Origin: Deltaproteobacteria bacterium RIFCSPHIGHO2_02_FULL_40_11
GTDB taxonomy: Bacteria; Bdellovibrionota; JACOXK01; 2-02-FULL-40-11
Length of the DNA: 12,263 bases
Reading direction: 5' to 3'
Assembly: GCA_001798105.1 (NCBI GenBank)
Contig: MGRI01000037.1
Location: 18,059 to 30,321, forward strand
The first letter of the stretch is position 1, and each line of letters begins with the position of its first letter. The translations under genes and the position numbers were made by a program. The notes below the pieces were generated by a model. The model searched no databases and had not been told where the DNA came from. It saw only the letters and a list, made by a program, of their open reading frames with translations. Shown here piece by piece: positions 12,191 through 12,263 of this stretch.

Positions 12191-12263
12191 ACTAAATCTT
12201 CGTAGCTCAATTTTGTTTTTTTAAGTTCTTTGAGCGCTTTTAATTTCCGCCAAGCCAGTCCCC
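12184..12263 (-). CDS. C-terminal tail of an unidentified gene (truncated by window edge)
   Basis: On the minus strand a frame enters at the window edge and ends at TAG (12184-12186). It overlaps the ilvC stop by a few bases. The 25 visible residues end in KLSYEDLVQ and contain a lysine-rich amphipathic stretch (WRKLKALKELKK) that looks like a real protein tail. Too little is present to name it. The alternative is that this is simply intergenic sequence. Confidence 0.4.
   Translation of the reverse strand, partial: GLAWRKLKALKELKKTKLSYEDLVQ

Noticed and set aside
1..12263. CRISPR array, tRNA or rRNA genes, transposase or phage genes
   Set aside because: No regularly spaced direct repeats, cloverleaf-like sequences, rRNA signatures or transposase/integrase motifs were seen on either strand.

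Overview
The window reads as chromosome of a Gram-negative, AT-leaning bacterium. A periplasmic MlaC-type phospholipid carrier and several signal peptides imply an outer membrane and periplasm. GTG and TTG starts occur alongside ATG. The gene mix would fit a deltaproteobacterial or Bdellovibrionota-like lineage, but this placement is inference and the sequence does not fix it. No rRNA, tRNA, CRISPR array, insertion sequence or phage gene was seen.

Left block, 3-3509, + strand: four tightly packed genes form one apparent operon. They encode the C-terminal part of a conserved hypothetical protein, a periplasmic transglutaminase-like protein, a TVP38/TMEM64 membrane protein and a mercuric-reductase-like FAD oxidoreductase. 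Two consecutive hairpin-plus-T terminators (3624-3706) close it, preceded by a hairpin-dense non-coding stretch.

Middle block, 3771-5301, looks accessory. It holds an unrecognised secreted protein made of five degenerate ~33-38-residue repeats and a ~100-base broken copy of part of the nearby leucine dehydrogenase gene. It also holds a VapBC-type toxin-antitoxin pair on the minus strand with a strong promoter/operator. The stop codon of the repeat protein lies inside the broken copy, so this spot has been rearranged.

Second + strand operon, 5302-8542: leucine dehydrogenase, an alkaline-phosphatase-superfamily phosphodiesterase and an MlaC-like periplasmic protein. It ends at a 24-bp perfect inverted repeat lying between convergent genes.

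Right block: a TrkH/KtrB K+ channel subunit and its RCK regulator (KtrA/TrkA) are on the minus strand, divergent from ilvC (ketol-acid reductoisomerase). The tail of an unidentified minus-strand gene converges on ilvC at the window edge. Leucine dehydrogenase and IlvC both concern branched-chain amino acids but are in separate transcription units.

The most notable regulatory signal is three intergenic elements resembling sigma-28 (FliA) promoters: TAAA-like, 15 bases, TCCGATAA. They lie immediately upstream of the repeat-protein gene, the leucine dehydrogenase operon and ktrA. Several other promoters place the predicted transcription start almost on the start codon, suggesting that leaderless mRNAs are common here.
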